A stretch of 51,745 bases of DNA, from IMG/VR virus record IMGVR_UViG_3300030109_003169, positions 1 to 51,745 of that record, one strand, 5' to 3'. Below the pieces are notes generated by a model. The model did no database searches and was not told where the DNA came from. It saw nothing but the letters and a program-made list of their open reading frames with translations. The position numbers were made by a program, and so were the translations under genes. Source of the stretch: a virus. This document shows positions 1 through 7,015 of this stretch, in pieces. How positions within the stretch are numbered: position 1 is the first letter of the stretch; the number at the start of each line of letters is the position of its first letter.

Positions 1-89
1 TCAAAGAAGAACTCATCATTAATTTCATCTTCTTTTAAAAACTTATTTGCTATAGGTTGTCTACCTAAATCTAAAAACTCTTTCTTCAT
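1..89 (-). CDS. SAM-dependent methyltransferase with N-terminal zinc-binding domain (5' part only)
   Basis: Only the first 29 codons are in the window; the gene continues past position 1. The start contains FLDLGRQPIANKF, which matches the LDLGxxPxANxF stretch of the small zinc-binding domain found at the N-terminus of one class of SAM-dependent sugar C-methyltransferases. In that family a CxxC usually precedes this stretch, and it is absent here, so the protein is either shortened at its N-terminus or its metal ligands lie further on. The ATG overlaps the stop of the FkbM-like gene (ATGA), so it is the next gene of the glycan operon. The assignment rests on a short stretch. Confidence 0.55.
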   Translation of the reverse strand, partial: MKKEFLDLGRQPIANKFLKEDEINDEFFF

Positions 90-739
90 TTAACTAACTC
101 CTTATTTGTAAATAATAAATCTTTCTGAACTATTGTTTCTCCATCATAGTGTTCGCCAAGACTCATTCTTTCTTCAAAACCAATTTCATTCATATAATCA
201 ATAGTCTCTTCAGCTGTTGGTGCGCCCTCATTGTATTCTATAAAAGACACTTCCAATATAATCGCTTGAGCTTTACTAACTAAATCTTTACCACCTTTTA
301 ATATATCTATTTCAGAACCTTGCGTATCTACTTTTATAATATCAAATACTGCATCATTTTCAAATAAATTATCTAGCTTTTGTAATGTTACTTTAGTTTC
401 TTGTACCAATTGTGGTATATCCCAATAGTTATGTTCTTTGTAGTAAGAATTACCCTCTGTATGTGGTTTGTCACTTCGGGTGTAAAAAGTAACTTCTCTT
501 TCTTCATCTCCCATCGATGCTATTAGATATTGGTCATTACTAAATCTGATAAGATTTTCTAAAGTTCTTTCGTGTAGTGGATTAGCTTCTATCATCCAAA
601 TCGGTACATCTGGCCAAACTCTTTTAGCCCAACCACGAAACTGACCTGAATGTGCACCTATGTCTAAAATAAAAGTGGGATGTATTCCTAATTTATCAAC
701 ATCCTCTAATCTCATTGTTTCGCCAGCTCTATACGCCAT
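86..739 (-). CDS. FkbM-family SAM-dependent methyltransferase
   Basis: This 217-aa class I methyltransferase carries the SAM-binding motif FILDIGAHSGQF near residue 25 and the FkbM signature IIKVDTQGSEIDILKGG near residues 138-154. FkbM proteins O-methylate sugars or polyketides and are common in surface-polysaccharide clusters. The acceptor cannot be read from sequence; a sugar hydroxyl is the natural inference given the surrounding glycosyltransferases. The length is normal for a single-domain member. The gene overlaps its upstream neighbour by 11 nt and the next gene by 4 nt, so it is translated within the same operon. Confidence 0.85.
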   Translation of the reverse strand: MAYRAGETMRLEDVDKLGIHPTFILDIGAHSGQFRGWAKRVWPDVPIWMIEANPLHERTLENLIRFSNDQYLIASMGDEEREVTFYTRSDKPHTEGNSYYKEHNYWDIPQLVQETKVTLQKLDNLFENDAVFDIIKVDTQGSEIDILKGGKDLVSKAQAIILEVSFIEYNEGAPTAEETIDYMNEIGFEERMSLGEHYDGETIVQKDLLFTNKELVK

Positions 740-1463
740 TATAAATCTCCAATTTCTCTACATCTTCACACACTTTTTTGATTTCATTATAATACTTTCC
801 GTGACCTTTTGCTGGATTAGCACCCCACGGTTTGTGTAATCCAAATGGTGCTTTGTCATCTAATGGATACATATAACCATTGTCTATTGAAAAGTTTAAC
901 ACATCTCTTACCTTTGGTTTAGTCCTTATCCTATCTGTTACAAAATAATCCTCACAAGGATTTCCACCCCTATCTAAATATGGTTGTAATTCGTTTTTAA
1001 TTATATCCAACATAAAACTTTTCTTTCTAATTGATAGTCCACCATTCATAACCTTTGAGTAATCATTGTCTAACATATCTAATTGATTTCCCCAATAACC
1101 ACCTATGTAATCAAAGTGTTCAAAGTCCTCAACTTTATGTTCTGAATTAGGACATAGCATCGTATCACATTCAAAATACAATACAGTTTCACCGACTACC
1201 TTATTCCAAAAATCTTCCGTTAGCATAATTTCCAAGCTCGAATCATCAGCAGTTATAGTGTCTATTTCTAAATCATTACAGAAAAAATCTCTGCCACCTA
1301 AATATGGATTTTCTGAAATTACTTCATCTATATAATCTAAATTATTAGAGCCGTGAAATATCTGTAAATCCCAATCTTCTGGCAAAACTGACATAACATT
1401 ATTGAGAACAAAAGGTAAGGCTTTATGTTTTCTCGTTTCTACTATAACTGCTACTTTACTCAT
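729..1463 (-). CDS. DUF5672-like putative glycosyltransferase
   Basis: This 244-aa protein begins with a short beta-strand segment (VAVIVETR). It contains HFDYIGGYWGNQ and VMNGGLSIRKKSFML, which resemble the DYIGxPW and GNGGFSLR blocks of DUF5672 proteins, a family found in polysaccharide clusters and thought to act as glycosyltransferases. LYFECDTMLC around residue 138 could supply an acidic metal-binding site. The acceptor and donor sugars are unknown. It lies between two methyltransferase genes with 4- and 11-nt overlaps. The family call is by motif recall, and catalytic activity is inferred. Confidence 0.6.
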   Translation of the reverse strand: MSKVAVIVETRKHKALPFVLNNVMSVLPEDWDLQIFHGSNNLDYIDEVISENPYLGGRDFFCNDLEIDTITADDSSLEIMLTEDFWNKVVGETVLYFECDTMLCPNSEHKVEDFEHFDYIGGYWGNQLDMLDNDYSKVMNGGLSIRKKSFMLDIIKNELQPYLDRGGNPCEDYFVTDRIRTKPKVRDVLNFSIDNGYMYPLDDKAPFGLHKPWGANPAKGHGKYYNEIKKVCEDVEKLEIYNGV

Positions 1464-2185
1464 TCAAAATCCATAAAAGCTAATGTTGTTGGCCATTTAT
1501 AATCTTTATATGAGTCCATCCCAACCTGTACTGTACAACTATTCATTCTTTCTCTAATATCAAGCAGCCGTTCTTTCGTTATATGTTTAGTCTCTAATAT
1601 TGAACCATCATTATTTTCAAAGTCCTTCATTAAATCTAATGTTAAAGTATCACCCTGCTCAATAACAACATATCCATATAAACTTACCCATTGGTTACTG
1701 CCAGTATGTAAATCTTCTATTACATAAATTCCATTTGATTTTAAATCATTGTAGAGAAATCCAAAAGATGTTTGTTGCTGTCTCATTGTGTGTCCACCGT
1801 CATCTATAATAATATCAAATTCTGAACCACACTCACCACGAAAGTTATTTAAATCTTCAATATTTGATTGGTCTCCATTAAACACAATCAATCTATTTTC
1901 ATCTCTGTCATCCCATCCATCAACCATTGTCAATCTTCCACCAGTACGTTTATTAGTAACATACTCTTCATAAAGTATTCTGTTGTCAATGGCATAAACC
2001 ATAGCATTTGGAAAATACTCTAACCACATTAAATGTGAACCGCCCGTATTTAAACCTATCTCTAATATCTTAGTAACATCATTTCTAATGGATTCAAATT
2101 TCTTTTCGTAATGTTTTAAATAACCTAAATCATATTTGTCACAATTGTATTTTAAAGCTATTTCTGTTATTGATAATTCACTCAT
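1460..2185 (-). CDS. Class I SAM-dependent methyltransferase, macrocin/MycE-like
   Basis: This 241-aa protein has the N-terminal block KYNCDKYDLGYLKHYEKKF and the SAM site ILEIGLNTGGSHLMW, followed by AIDNR, FDIIIDDGGH and YVIEDLHTG. The DxDDGGH metal/acid block and the 'DKxxxGYLxxYE' N-terminus are typical of macrocin O-methyltransferase/MycE-type sugar O-methyltransferases, which need a divalent metal. It probably methylates a sugar of the glycan built by this cluster. The ATG overlaps the stop of the upstream Fe-type alcohol dehydrogenase gene by 4 nt, which links the methyltransferases to the phosphonate cassette in one transcript. Confidence 0.75.
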   Translation of the reverse strand: MSELSITEIALKYNCDKYDLGYLKHYEKKFESIRNDVTKILEIGLNTGGSHLMWLEYFPNAMVYAIDNRILYEEYVTNKRTGGRLTMVDGWDDRDENRLIVFNGDQSNIEDLNNFRGECGSEFDIIIDDGGHTMRQQQTSFGFLYNDLKSNGIYVIEDLHTGSNQWVSLYGYVVIEQGDTLTLDLMKDFENNDGSILETKHITKERLLDIRERMNSCTVQVGMDSYKDYKWPTTLAFMDFE

Positions 2186-2967
2186 ACTAAAACCTCCTGT
2201 AAAACTTTCTTATCTATAAATATCTTACTCTCATTAATCTTGTCATATTTTAGAGCTTCATCTATTACCATTTCCATATCAATATTAAAATCAAATGTAA
2301 AGTTTTCATATTCATCTATTATATCACTTACATCATTATTCATAAGTTTTGAAACCTTTGGTAAGAAATAACCCAAAGCTAATCCGTGAGATACATTATA
2401 GTATCCTGTTAAAGGATAAGAAAGGGAATGTAACAAATTAGTGCCAGCAATTTCTATAGCTTTTCCTGCTTCACGACCAGCTCTTATTAAATCAACATTA
2501 CCTCTACCTCTATTTCTTAATATTTTTAGAGCTCTGTTACAATAACCAATACTTTCTTCTGTAGATTTCTTTGAATTTAAACTATCCAAACAATGACTTA
2601 CGACATCAAATGTAGTCTCAGCCACAACACTATATGGTAAATCTAAAAACTCTGAATTTATAATAACATCTCTTGGCTTGTGTCTTTTTATACTACATTT
2701 CTTACTACCATCCCAATAAACAGACCAAGAAGTTTCTGTAGAACCAGCTGCTGTGGTTGGATAGCAAACTATAGGATTCTTAGCCAATATCTTCGCTGTA
2801 TCTATCACAGCACCACCACCTATCGCAGTAACCTTTTCATAAGCACCAACCTCATCTAAAATAGTGGCATCAGGAGCTCCTTTTACAACTCTAACTTTAT
2901 CAAAACCATTTATAAATTTTTTAGTAGACTCCGAGCATACTAATAGTGTACCATTATATCCTCTCAA
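2182..2967 (-). CDS. Short iron-type alcohol dehydrogenase, putative phosphonoacetaldehyde reductase
   Basis: The protein has the NAD(P)-binding motif GGGAVIDTAK near residue 50, the PTTAAGSTE block, and metal-site segments FDVVSHCLDS (D and H spaced as in the family) and NVSHGLALGYFLP. Group III iron-dependent alcohol dehydrogenases include PhpC, which reduces phosphonoacetaldehyde to 2-hydroxyethylphosphonate, and the adjacent PEP mutase and decarboxylase genes make that substrate the obvious candidate. At 261 aa it is about 100 residues shorter than usual, missing much of the C-terminal helical domain. The start is TTG, with AAAGGAG 5 nt upstream; TTG overlaps the stop of the preceding gene (TTGA). 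The fold is secure; the substrate is inferred from context. Confidence 0.7.
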   Translation of the reverse strand: MRGYNGTLLVCSESTKKFINGFDKVRVVKGAPDATILDEVGAYEKVTAIGGGAVIDTAKILAKNPIVCYPTTAAGSTETSWSVYWDGSKKCSIKRHKPRDVIINSEFLDLPYSVVAETTFDVVSHCLDSLNSKKSTEESIGYCNRALKILRNRGRGNVDLIRAGREAGKAIEIAGTNLLHSLSYPLTGYYNVSHGLALGYFLPKVSKLMNNDVSDIIDEYENFTFDFNIDMEMVIDEALKYDKINESKIFIDKKVLQEVLV

Positions 2968-3419
2968 AATAACTCCTTTATTTGTTTTGTATTCTTTTCA
3001 CAATCTAATTCTACTCTTCCCTTTTTACCATCTTTGCTAATTGGAATTATATCATCAATACCTAAATAAGAATCTTCCAATTGAGAACTGAAGAATCCAC
3101 CAACTGATTCGTGGCATCCATTATCTAAAACATATACAAAAAGATTACCCAACTCTCTGTCAGCTATAGTGTGAGTTATTCCTAAGTGCATTAACAGAGC
3201 AGCATCACCACTTAAAACTACAATCTCTTTATCTGTATTAAGAGCCATTCCCAATCCGATACACGGAGCCAATCCCATACTACCTTGCATATAAAATATA
3301 TTCTTATTCTTTGGATACATATCATAAACTGCTCTAGATATATAACCTGTGTTGGTTACGAATATAGCATCGGGATGTCTCTCAAAGATAAATTTTATTG
3401 CTCCTTTTCTACTTGACAT
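2964..3419 (-). CDS. Phosphonopyruvate decarboxylase, C-terminal (TPP-binding) subunit
   Basis: This half carries the thiamine-diphosphate site: GDAALLMHLG followed about 25 residues later by VLDNGCHESVGGFF. The NGxHxSVGG block is characteristic of phosphonopyruvate decarboxylase, which converts phosphonopyruvate to phosphonoacetaldehyde and CO2. I place the start at ATG 3419 because GGAGA lies 6 nt upstream; the frame stays open to 3431. It overlaps the N-terminal-half gene by 11 nt in a different frame. Phosphonopyruvate decarboxylases are normally one chain of about 380 aa. The two-gene arrangement resembles sulfopyruvate decarboxylase ComD/ComE, but the active-site wording fits the phosphonate enzyme and so does the neighbouring PEP mutase. 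Confidence 0.85.
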   Translation of the reverse strand: MSSRKGAIKFIFERHPDAIFVTNTGYISRAVYDMYPKNKNIFYMQGSMGLAPCIGLGMALNTDKEIVVLSGDAALLMHLGITHTIADRELGNLFVYVLDNGCHESVGGFFSSQLEDSYLGIDDIIPISKDGKKGRVELDCEKNTKQIKELF

Positions 3420-3798
3420 TATTGTCTCCATCCACTATTATATAATTCCAATAACCGATTAGGTCTAACATTTGTTTATCCACCCTACCCATTACTGCGT
3501 GTTGTGGCAAAGTATGTCTGTGTCCTATTACCAACAATGGAAGTATATTGTGTGGCATACATAGACTTGTCAATGGATTTATACAATTACCAAGACCTGA
3601 GTTTTGTAGGTAGACACAACTTTTCATACCAGCTAATTCTGCACCGACTGCAATTCCAATCGCTTGCCCCTCATTAGTTGCAGGTATGTGTTCAAATTCT
3701 GATTTTTGTATCTCTTTGATAAAAGGTTTCAATCCACTATCGGGTACGCCTGTGAAGAAATTATAACCATCATCTATAACTGATTTGAGTTTAATCAT
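3409..3798 (-). CDS. Phosphonopyruvate decarboxylase, N-terminal (PYR) subunit
   Basis: This 129-aa protein matches the N-terminal third of phosphonopyruvate decarboxylases. It has FFTGVPDSGLKPFI near residue 15, the cofactor-activating glutamate in PATNEGQAIGIAVGAELAG, and YLQNSGLGNCINPLTSL. It should pair with the downstream TPP-binding subunit to form the active site at the PYR/PP interface, as ThDP enzymes do. Reading stops at QMLDLIGYWNYIIVDGD, where the full-length enzyme would enter its middle domain, so the complex is compact (about 280 aa in total). ATG 3798 lies 8 nt inside the end of the PEP mutase gene, giving tight translational coupling. Confidence 0.85.
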   Translation of the reverse strand: MIKLKSVIDDGYNFFTGVPDSGLKPFIKEIQKSEFEHIPATNEGQAIGIAVGAELAGMKSCVYLQNSGLGNCINPLTSLCMPHNILPLLVIGHRHTLPQHAVMGRVDKQMLDLIGYWNYIIVDGDNNVK

Positions 3799-5074
3799 TT
3801 GGTATTAACTCCAATACTTCTTTTATTGGTAGACAATTTTTACTAGCCTCATAAGACCTTTTATTTTCTAAAATTGATTTAGCAGTATCAATCATCGCTG
3901 GATAAGAACTTCTCAATAAATGATTAGCATAAATAACCACATCAACTCCAATATCAATTAATTGTTTTTCTACCACTTTATTATAAGTAGATGGTACAAC
4001 TACCAAAGGAACTTTTTTCTTAAACTTTTTATAGTGTTCACAAAAAGATAGTATTTCAGAAACATCTTCACTCTTACTATGAATCATAATACCATCAGCT
4101 CCACTATCTATATAAAGATAAGCTCTATCAATAGCATCAACAACTCCCTTTCCTAAAATAAAACTTTCTATACGAGCTATAATCATAAAGTCTTTTGTAA
4201 CTAATGTTTTCTTACCCTCTAATATTTTATTGGCAAATTCACTTGGTTTATCTTGCGTTTGATTGGAAGTATCATCAAATAGAGAGTTTCTTTTTGAACC
4301 AATCTTATCTTCAATTATTACTGAAGATACACCCATTCGTTCTAAAGTTCTTATCGTAAACTTAAAATGTTCAATCATCCCACCATTATCCAAATCGACA
4401 ATCATTGGTTTTGTTGTCACATCAAATATCTCACTCAAAGTTTGACTAACTGTGGTTATATCTACATACTGATTATCTGGCTTACCTTTAGATGCTGAGT
4501 GAGTTAGGCTACTCAACCACATAGCATCAAACTCATCATTACCAACCTTTGTCTTTTCTACAATCAAACCAGTCAATCCATTGTGAGCTTCTAAAACTCT
4601 CACTATCGGTTTCGACTCTATCAATCTTTTCAACATCTTTCTTCTTACATCAGGAGTAGTTCCAATTTCTTTTAAGTGATTATGTAATTTAGTAGATGAT
4701 ACTCCTTTTGTGTATGGAACATCAATAACTACACCACCCCACTCTTCTAATTTATCAATCACTCCTTGCCTAACTTGCTTTTGAACTCCCTCTTTCCAAT
4801 CATCTCCGTGCACCACATATTTTGGTTTTAGTTCTTCTATATTAGGTATATAATCCAATGTCTTTTGTGGTATAACTTTACTGACACCGACTATATTCTC
4901 TACAACTATTTTTCTTTCTTCGTAACTTAAAGCAGGTAGTCTTTTGTAACTAGCTATAGCAGAATCAGTAAGTAAACCAACTGTAACATCTCCGTATTTT
5001 TTAGCTTCCTTTATTATATTAAGATGTCCGTGATGAATTAAATCAGCACACATTCCAACATAAACATCACTCAT
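3791..5074 (-). CDS. pepM: Cytidylyltransferase / phosphoenolpyruvate phosphomutase fusion
   Basis: This 427-aa two-domain enzyme (start MSDVYVG, overlapping the upstream stop by 8 nt) has an N-terminal nucleotidyltransferase domain with HHGH at residues 14-17 and GVSSTKL near 125. The C-terminal PEP mutase domain carries EAHNGLTGLIVE near 162 and the signature EDK(x5)NS at residues 255-264 (EDKIGSKRNS). PEP mutase forms the C-P bond, turning PEP into phosphonopyruvate. The same domain order occurs in Fom1 of fosfomycin producers, whose N-terminal domain makes CMP-hydroxyethylphosphonate, and in bacterial phosphonoglycan clusters. The first committed step and a plausible activation step are therefore in one polypeptide. 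The mutase call is very strong; CTP as nucleotide substrate is by family analogy. Confidence 0.93.
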   Translation of the reverse strand: MSDVYVGMCADLIHHGHLNIIKEAKKYGDVTVGLLTDSAIASYKRLPALSYEERKIVVENIVGVSKVIPQKTLDYIPNIEELKPKYVVHGDDWKEGVQKQVRQGVIDKLEEWGGVVIDVPYTKGVSSTKLHNHLKEIGTTPDVRRKMLKRLIESKPIVRVLEAHNGLTGLIVEKTKVGNDEFDAMWLSSLTHSASKGKPDNQYVDITTVSQTLSEIFDVTTKPMIVDLDNGGMIEHFKFTIRTLERMGVSSVIIEDKIGSKRNSLFDDTSNQTQDKPSEFANKILEGKKTLVTKDFMIIARIESFILGKGVVDAIDRAYLYIDSGADGIMIHSKSEDVSEILSFCEHYKKFKKKVPLVVVPSTYNKVVEKQLIDIGVDVVIYANHLLRSSYPAMIDTAKSILENKRSYEASKNCLPIKEVLELIPND

Positions 5075-6254
5075 CAGCTGTTTTCCTAAAATACCATTCC
5101 CAAGGCCCATCCAAAAGATGTTGTTTTAATTCTGCACCAATGTGATATTGTGGTACATTTGGTGTATCGATAGTATTTTCTGTTTTGTTATAGATAATAA
5201 TTCTTTCTTCTTGATTATGAAATTGTCTTTTATGTGCGTTTGGTGAATGATTTACATATTGTATATACCGATGTTCATCCAAAGCCTTTATAGCAGATAC
5301 TGTTGAAGCAAAGTTAGGGCTAACAGCACTTCTTCCATCTTCACGAACATAAATTCTATTCATATCCAAATCTGACAAAACATCATTTGGTAAAGGGATA
5401 TATTCTTCATCTTCCTTACTTGTATCGTATACTCTATTTAGAACTGTGTTCTTAAAATCATCACATCCTATTATTTTTTTAGTTACTTTTTGATTAGATA
5501 TATTATCTTTAACACCACACCAAGCCAACCAAGAATCTGGTGGTGGCATCATCTCACTAATATTATGTGGTTCTCCGTGGTCTGCAAATACCCAAAACAA
5601 AGAATCTGGTTCTTCAAAATCCATTTGTTTTATCATATCAGCGTACATATCTATTATAGCATCTGAAGTAGATGGAATATCAGTTCCACCATATTTAATA
5701 AATTTACCTCTAGAAGCATCGTGGTAATGATTCCACTTCAAAACTATAAGATGATTTGTATCTTTATCAAATTTTTCATCTATTTTCAAATCAGGACCTA
5801 CTCTAACTTTTGGTATATTTTGCATCTTCTTCATAAAATTATCTTCATCGTGCGAATCATCGTAATTATAATATCGCATATTATTTGTTCTACCACATAT
5901 ATCATCAGGTAAAAGTTTGAAACTAGGATTAGAAACATCACCTGTTCCGTGGTCTCCTCTAGTCAATGGCATTGAATGAATATGTATCGCCCAATCATCA
6001 GGAATCATATGAAATAACATCTGTTCATCCCACACTTTTTTATCTGATACTAATCTATCGTATGTATGTGAGTGACCAACTCCACCTATTCCGTACATCT
6101 CCGTTGGTGTCTTACCACTAAACATAGTTATAAGAGTTGGTACAGTAGAGCTACAAGTTATGTGGTCTGAAAATTCCACTCCTTTACTGCGAAAAGCATT
6201 TACTATTCTTCCATCTCTCGGAACTGTATCCATTAGTATACAATATATTTTCAT
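5067..6254 (-). CDS. Alkaline-phosphatase-superfamily (sulfatase-like) protein, possible phosphonate-group transferase or hydrolase
   Basis: This 395-aa protein has the metal-binding start ILMDTVPRDG, the nucleophile segment SSTVPTLITMFSGKTP with Thr where sulfatases have Cys/Ser, and the late metal motif WVFADHGEPHN near residue 235. Thr nucleophiles in this superfamily are typical of phospho- and phosphonate-ester hydrolases and of phosphoglycerol/phosphoethanolamine transferases rather than sulfatases. There is no signal peptide or membrane segment, so it would work in the cytoplasm. It is translationally coupled (8-nt overlap) to the PEP mutase fusion, suggesting it handles a phosphonate or phosphate ester. 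Direction, hydrolysis or transfer, cannot be decided here. Confidence 0.7.
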   Translation of the reverse strand: MKIYCILMDTVPRDGRIVNAFRSKGVEFSDHITCSSTVPTLITMFSGKTPTEMYGIGGVGHSHTYDRLVSDKKVWDEQMLFHMIPDDWAIHIHSMPLTRGDHGTGDVSNPSFKLLPDDICGRTNNMRYYNYDDSHDEDNFMKKMQNIPKVRVGPDLKIDEKFDKDTNHLIVLKWNHYHDASRGKFIKYGGTDIPSTSDAIIDMYADMIKQMDFEEPDSLFWVFADHGEPHNISEMMPPPDSWLAWCGVKDNISNQKVTKKIIGCDDFKNTVLNRVYDTSKEDEEYIPLPNDVLSDLDMNRIYVREDGRSAVSPNFASTVSAIKALDEHRYIQYVNHSPNAHKRQFHNQEERIIIYNKTENTIDTPNVPQYHIGAELKQHLLDGPWEWYFRKTADE

Positions 6255-7015
6255 TATATTCTCCGTTCTAAATAGTGGTCTTGTACAGCATCGTGACCAA
6301 CGTGTAATATTATTTCATTTCCACAACCTACGTGCCCAACACCAACTCCCCATTGTTTTGGCATTGGATACGGATATACTCCTGTATTCCAAGCTGCTCT
6401 GGTTAATTGTAAAGGACCCCTCTTTGGATTCTCTTTCATCAATCTAAGAAACTCACTTAGATAAGCCCTGCCTCTATTATCTTCTGTGAGAAAGCCTGTC
6501 CACCACAAATCATAAGTCAATATATTGCCACGACTTTCATCTTCTCCGATATGATAATCTCCATCATTTCCACGAGTATATAATCCATCGACTTTAACCA
6601 TTTGTCTTTCGTTTTGTGGACAACAAATTCCAAACTTTTTTATTATTGGCACTAAAGTTTTAACTTCATCTGAAACAAACATCAAATCAGAATCCATCGC
6701 TATAGCTACATCTGCTGTAGATTCAAGTAAACCTTTTATCTGATAGTAATCACAACAATGGTAGCCCCATTTTAACTTACCACTACCCTCTCTGTAATCT
6801 TTATCGAAAGGTGTTGATTCAGAATCTATATGTCTAACTTCCACATCGTATCCATCTCCAATAGATTCATCATCACTATAACAAATTATATTAGCTTCGG
6901 GAAAGAAAGATTTTACACTCTGATAAGTTGGGTCTAATCTACCTATAGGATTTGACCACTTCTGATTTGCTTTGTCTCTACTGCCAAATTCTGCAAAAAT
7001 TATATCTAAACTCAA
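6254..7015 (-). CDS. GT-A type glycosyltransferase-like protein
   Basis: This 253-aa protein has a DxD-type metal/nucleotide-sugar motif in VAIAMDSDLMFVS near residue 100 and a second conserved-looking block WWTGFLTEDNRG, with GHVGCGNEIILHVGHDAVQ at the C-terminus. The overall layout fits a GT-A glycosyltransferase; family, donor and acceptor are not identifiable by eye. The start codon is TTG: AGGAGG lies 6 nt upstream, and TTG overlaps the stop of the GT9 gene as TTGA. Its stop overlaps the ATG of the alkaline-phosphatase-like gene by 1 nt. No membrane segment is visible, so a cytoplasmic role in glycan assembly is likely. Confidence 0.6.
   Translation of the reverse strand: MSLDIIFAEFGSRDKANQKWSNPIGRLDPTYQSVKSFFPEANIICYSDDESIGDGYDVEVRHIDSESTPFDKDYREGSGKLKWGYHCCDYYQIKGLLESTADVAIAMDSDLMFVSDEVKTLVPIIKKFGICCPQNERQMVKVDGLYTRGNDGDYHIGEDESRGNILTYDLWWTGFLTEDNRGRAYLSEFLRLMKENPKRGPLQLTRAAWNTGVYPYPMPKQWGVGVGHVGCGNEIILHVGHDAVQDHYLERRI

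Noticed and set aside
3409-3431. Frameshift or assembly error splitting one phosphonopyruvate decarboxylase gene
   Set aside because: Each half ends and starts at natural domain borders, and the second half has its own ribosome-binding site and ATG. Not fully excluded, so it is listed as a check in the findings.
2182-5074. Sulfopyruvate decarboxylase/coenzyme M-type pathway because of the split decarboxylase
   Set aside because: No other coenzyme M genes are present, and the NGxHxSVGG block plus the PEP mutase neighbour indicate the phosphonate enzyme.
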